Source: Nostoc sp. CHAB 5715
Lineage (GTDB): Bacteria; Cyanobacteriota; Cyanobacteriia; Cyanobacteriales; Nostocaceae
Reading direction: 5' to 3'
DNA length: 7,633 nt
Assembly: GCF_020829685.1 (NCBI RefSeq)
Contig: NZ_JAIVFR010000292.1
Coordinates: 1-7,633 of the forward strand
Shown here: piece by piece, positions 5,208 to 7,633 of the stretch
Layout of the letters: each line of letters opens with the position of its first letter
Numbering within the stretch: the stretch's first letter is position 1
Program-made: the position numbers and the translations under genes
Notes under the pieces: model-generated
Seen by the model: the letters and a program-made list of their open reading frames with translations, nothing else
Told to the model about the DNA's origin: nothing
The model's database searches: none

Positions 5208-6145
5208 TACAAAAGTGACTTGAAATTATCAAGCGCTTCTTGGGTAACAAAAGTAGTGTGATTTAGCTGTTGCAGATAGGCTTTGATAAATAAATCAATT
5301 TTACCGTCTAATACCTCTACCGCAGCAGGTGTTTCTACATGGGTACGTAAATCTTTCACCTTGGTGTAAGGATGCAAGATATATTCACGGATGAGCTTGT
5401 TGGATAGAGGTTTTATCTGTCGGGGTTGAATTTTGTCAAGCTGGACACCTTGGGCTAGTGCGATCGCAAACAGTTTACTCTTGAGAATAGCAAAGGCTTT
5501 CTCTTTGTTTTGCATCAGACTGCGCTCTTGGTCGCAAAATACACTAATTCCGGTACGAATGTGAACCATATTTACCCATGTTTCTAGACGGTTGACATTC
5601 CCCCGATAGCGAGGCCAAGTAATTTCCAAATCCTTCTCTGGAATCTCCCACTCAACAGACTCACCCAATATTGGGATAACTTCTACACTAGCTAAACTCG
5701 TCCGCAAGGTGTTAATAACATCGAAGGGCGATATCTGTTGTAGTTGATGTGTGCCTGTTTCTGATTTGAGGTAGCCGTATGCATAACGTGTTGTAATTTC
5801 TAAGGTTGCATACTTAATTCCGGCTTCATTCTCCTCAGAAATCTCTACTAGATGCAATTGGTAATTTTGGCTTTTTCCCCAACGACAGTACATTTGCAGC
5901 AACATATATGCCCAGTATTGACTGTCTGCATTATCAACCTCAGCAGTAATAGTGAGAAATGCACCTTTTTTGTCGTGGGGGTAAGACAATAATTGTCGTA
6001 TTTCTGCTGTTTCGAGTTCTTGTTGGAGTTGGGTAAGGTTGGTTTGCACCTCTTGCCACAATTGCTCATCGGCTGATAATTCCAACAATTCCAACGCAGC
6101 CTTGATATCTTCTAGAATCGAACACCAGCGCTGATATTGCTCATG
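5207..6145 (-). CDS. RF2-like paralogue lacking the GGQ loop, 5' end truncated
   Basis: Homologous to prfB along its whole visible length (about half the residues match by eye). From the first usable start, TTG 6094-6092, it gives 295 residues, but homology to prfB extends upstream to at least 6145 (H-E-Q-Y-Q-R-W against L-Q-Q-Y-D-R-W), where no start codon occurs in frame. The first 70-80 residues are absent, and the tnpB right end follows within about 25 nt, so the gene looks cut by that element. SPF is kept (residues 122-124 from TTG). The catalytic loop is gone: where prfB has [14 protein letters not shown], this gene has TWPRYRGNVN (159-168), four residues shorter and without GGQ. The [11 protein letters not shown] motif also reads AEVDNADSQYW. 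It cannot catalyse release by the known mechanism, yet the frame has no stop over 313 codons, which implies past selection. GGQ-less RF2 relatives exist: plant chloroplast PrfB3 binds petB mRNA. Role here unknown. Confidence 0.75.
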   Translation of the reverse strand, partial: HEQYQRWCSILEDIKAALELLELSADEQLWQEVQTNLTQLQQELETAEIRQLLSYPHDKKGAFLTITAEVDNADSQYWAYMLLQMYCRWGKSQNYQLHLVEISEENEAGIKYATLEITTRYAYGYLKSETGTHQLQQISPFDVINTLRTSLASVEVIPILGESVEWEIPEKDLEITWPRYRGNVNRLETWVNMVHIRTGISVFCDQERSLMQNKEKAFAILKSKLFAIALAQGVQLDKIQPRQIKPLSNKLIREYILHPYTKVKDLRTHVETPAAVEVLDGKIDLFIKAYLQQLNHTTFVTQEALDNFKSLL

Positions 6146-6164
6146 CTTGTAGAATATGGAGTAA

Positions 6165-6330
6165 TGAACTACCCACAGTTGGCTTCGCCTGAACTGTGGG
6201 TTTCTACATCCCGCAGTTCGTTAAGCGCGAAATTTTCTATAGATTTTTGACGCTTCGCTTGTCCCAGTTGCTTCATGCTTCCCGCTTTTTTGCGGGTGCG
6301 TGAAGTAGAGCCAGTAACATCAGCGTCTAC
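6165..6330 (-). ncRNA. Candidate TnpB guide RNA (omega RNA) scaffold
   Basis: In studied IS200/IS605 elements the right end and the 3' part of tnpB are transcribed into the guide RNA of TnpB, with the guide taken from the flank just past the right end. Here the 3' part of tnpB is rich in hairpins: CCCGC-A6-GCGGG (6296-6281), a smaller GAC-AA-GC-GAA-GC-GTC fold (6262-6248) and the right-end stem (6201-6171). The 5' limit is a guess. The guide would be read from bases below about 6165, in the RF2-paralogue junction. Confidence 0.4.
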
Positions 6331-7515
6331 GAGACTGGTTCCCAATCCCGGTAGAATTCCTTTCGCCCAATAAAGCATAACTTCGGCAGCAGCAATATCT
6401 CGATCCTGAACATAGTTGCAAACACTACATTCATGCACTCGGATATCAAGTGTTTTCTTGTGTTGGTTTCCACATTTAGGGCAGGTTTGAGATGGTTTTA
6501 CTCTCCGGGTTGGAACTTCTACAAATACACCACCAATCTGTTCTACTTTGTATTTGATAGTGCTGCGTAACATTCCAAAACCAACATCAAGAATAGACTT
6601 ATTTAGTCCGCATGATTGTTTTTTGCGTTTGCCTTTCTTCGCTTTTCGGGTCATGTTTTTGACTTCTAGCTTTTCAGTCGCTACCATGCTGTTACTGCTG
6701 GTTATTTGTGCAGCGACTTGGTGTACCCAATTCTGGCGTTGATTTGCAACCTTGCGGTTAAGCTTACTAACCGATGCTTGAGCTTTTTTGAACCGTCTAG
6801 AAGCCTTAATTTTTTTCTTTCTGTTTGGTGCTACTTTCCGTCTTTTCTCCTTAGATGCTTTTTTGATTAGATGTTCTGCATTCCTCAAAAACTTCGGAGC
6901 GTCGATTTGTTGATGATTCTCGCCATCAGTGATTGATAATGCAGAATTACAGCCTAAATCAATACCAATAGCACCACAGGGTAGAATCTCTGGTTTCAGA
7001 ACTTGGTCTAATACATTGACAGTAATTGAGGCATACCATTTACCATTACGAAAAACAATGGTGCAAGTGGTTGGTTTGCCCCAATATTTAGCCTGACCAC
7101 GCATCTGAATACGCCCAATTTTAGATAAATTGAGATATCCATTTTCACCATCAGATTCTACTTTAAAACCTGCACAGTCTGGATAAGTCCAACCTGAATA
7201 ATGCCTAATTGATTTAAATCTAGGGCGTTTACCTAAACCCTTGAACCAACGCTCAAAAGCAAAATCAACACGTTTTAAAGTTGCTTGTAGTGCATGACTA
7301 GGAAGGTCTTTATACTCTATCCAAACTTCTTTGAATGCAGGTAAACAATTCTGTTGCTCAAAATAATCAACACGATGATTGAACTTTTGGTATTGAGTGA
7401 ATCGGTTATTTACTGCGGCGTTATACAAGTCCTTATGGAGCTTTCGGTGATACCGCAATAAAGATTGGGTTTTCTCATTTGGGTATAGCCGAAAAGTCAT
7501 TCGTCTTGTTGCCAC
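6169..7515 (-). CDS. tnpB: RNA-guided endonuclease TnpB
   Basis: A 448-residue TnpB of the IS200/IS605 family, an RNA-guided RuvC-type nuclease ancestral to Cas12. The N-terminus has the typical TFRLYPNEKTQ (7-17). A split RuvC site is complete: D186 in GIDLGCNSALSITDG, E281 in ATEKLEVKNM, and D371/D373 in QDRDIAAAEVML. A zinc ribbon C345-x2-C348 … C363-x2-C366 lies between the last two. A basic stretch spans about 220-245 and another 289-300. The roughly 65-residue tail after the last RuvC motif is basic and is encoded by the hairpin-rich right end; the final residues ETHSSGEANCG come from the terminal hairpin itself. GTG start 7515-7513; TAA lies in frame just upstream, and GGAGG at 7535-7531 is 15 nt before GTG, rather far. 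ATG 7500-7498 is an alternative start. No frameshift or stop is seen, so it appears functional. Confidence 0.93.
   Translation of the reverse strand: MATRRMTFRLYPNEKTQSLLRYHRKLHKDLYNAAVNNRFTQYQKFNHRVDYFEQQNCLPAFKEVWIEYKDLPSHALQATLKRVDFAFERWFKGLGKRPRFKSIRHYSGWTYPDCAGFKVESDGENGYLNLSKIGRIQMRGQAKYWGKPTTCTIVFRNGKWYASITVNVLDQVLKPEILPCGAIGIDLGCNSALSITDGENHQQIDAPKFLRNAEHLIKKASKEKRRKVAPNRKKKIKASRRFKKAQASVSKLNRKVANQRQNWVHQVAAQITSSNSMVATEKLEVKNMTRKAKKGKRKKQSCGLNKSILDVGFGMLRSTIKYKVEQIGGVFVEVPTRRVKPSQTCPKCGNQHKKTLDIRVHECSVCNYVQDRDIAAAEVMLYWAKGILPGLGTSLVDADVTGSTSRTRKKAGSMKQLGQAKRQKSIENFALNELRDVETHSSGEANCG
6171..6201 (-). repeat. Right-end hairpin of the tnpB element
   Basis: ACCCACAGTT (6171-6180) and AACTGTGGGT (6192-6201) form a perfect 10-bp stem. 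Within the loop GGC-TTC-GCC (6181-6189) forms a further 3-bp stem, leaving a 2-nt bulge. Such imperfect subterminal hairpins are what TnpA-type transposases bind in this family. It overlaps the last codons of tnpB. Confidence 0.8.
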
Positions 7516-7555
7516 AGTACGTTTTTATTTCCTCCACAAATCTGATATATTAGCT

Positions 7556-7584
7556 AGAATACAACAGACACGGTTATTTGTCAA
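7556..7584 (-). promoter_or_regulatory. Sigma-70-type promoter for tnpB
   Basis: On the minus strand TTGACA (7584-7579, perfect -35) is followed after 17 nt by TATTCT (7561-7556, 4 of 6 for -10), about 40 nt before the GTG start. The remaining bases to 7633 hold no gene that I can recognise, including no RF2 N-terminal sequence. Confidence 0.55.
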
Positions 7585-7633
7585 ATGCTTGTTCGTAAGG
7601 GTTCACACGCTGTTTTTTCTATTCAGTTGCACT

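Larger units (their letters stand above)
6163..7515 (-). mobile_element. IS200/IS605-family element, tnpB-only (IS1341-like)
   Basis: The element comprises an intact tnpB, a strong hairpin overlapping the tnpB stop (right end) and an upstream promoter-bearing region. No tnpA (Y1 HUH transposase) is seen, so movement would need one supplied in trans. The right boundary is placed between about 6163 and 6170, where similarity to prfB in the flank seems to begin. The left boundary lies beyond 7515, possibly past the window, and was not located; I found no convincing left-end hairpin in 7516-7633. Confidence 0.7.

Noticed and set aside
6111..6146. ATG AGC AAT start upstream of the RF2 paralogue
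   Set aside because: It is out of frame with the paralogue and stops after ten codons.
7595..7598. TTAC on the minus strand as the target site marking the left end
   Set aside because: TTAC is a known target for some IS605 elements, but four bases are easily met by chance and no left-end hairpin follows.
7516..7633. Missing N-terminal part of the RF2 paralogue to the right of tnpB
   Set aside because: The minus-strand translation shows no similarity to the prfB N-terminus and contains stops.

Overview
The window looks like chromosomal DNA of a filamentous, Nostoc/Anabaena-type cyanobacterium. Support comes from three exact HIP1 octamers (GCGATCGC), several families of short tandem heptamer/nonamer repeats between genes, a 51-residue protein resembling a small cyanobacterial family, and a prfB–(small membrane protein)–ybeY–dgkA–trpG/pabA gene order that I recall from cyanobacteria. 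The assignment rests on recognition; no search was run.

Layout, left to right. (1) 1-562 holds FG-GAP/VCBS calcium-binding repeats, but they are head to head: bases 1 to about 127 encode one repeat on the minus strand and 122-562 encode three on the plus strand, as if an inversion breakpoint lies near 120. (2) 563-701 separates convergent genes and carries two tandem arrays, each G-rich in the RNA of the gene that runs into it. (3) 702-2791, all minus strand: an exported metallo-beta-lactamase-fold protein with a degraded metal site, a TrpG/PabA glutamine amidotransferase 3 nt upstream of it, and a DgkA-type membrane lipid kinase. (4) 2945-3745, minus: YbeY rRNA endonuclease and a 51-residue one-helix membrane protein. 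(5) 3917-5092, minus: prfB (release factor 2) with its programmed +1 frameshift, followed by a 14-bp hairpin terminator. (6) 5207 to about 6145, minus: a second RF2-like gene directly upstream of prfB that keeps the SPF stop-codon-reading tripeptide region but has lost the GGQ catalytic loop. (7) From about 6163 to at least 7515, minus: an IS200/IS605-type element with tnpB only. Its right-end hairpin abuts the RF2 paralogue and appears to have removed that gene's 5' end.

How the genes work together: prfB and ybeY serve translation termination and ribosome maturation; dgkA serves lipid carrier or diacylglycerol recycling; trpG/pabA supplies amide nitrogen for tryptophan or folate precursors. 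The most notable system is the pair of a normal RF2 and a diverged, GGQ-less RF2 paralogue with a TnpB element lodged in it. The TnpB guide RNA, if made, would take its guide from the RF2-paralogue junction. Base-level boundaries of the element and the fate of the paralogue's 5' end cannot be settled inside this window.
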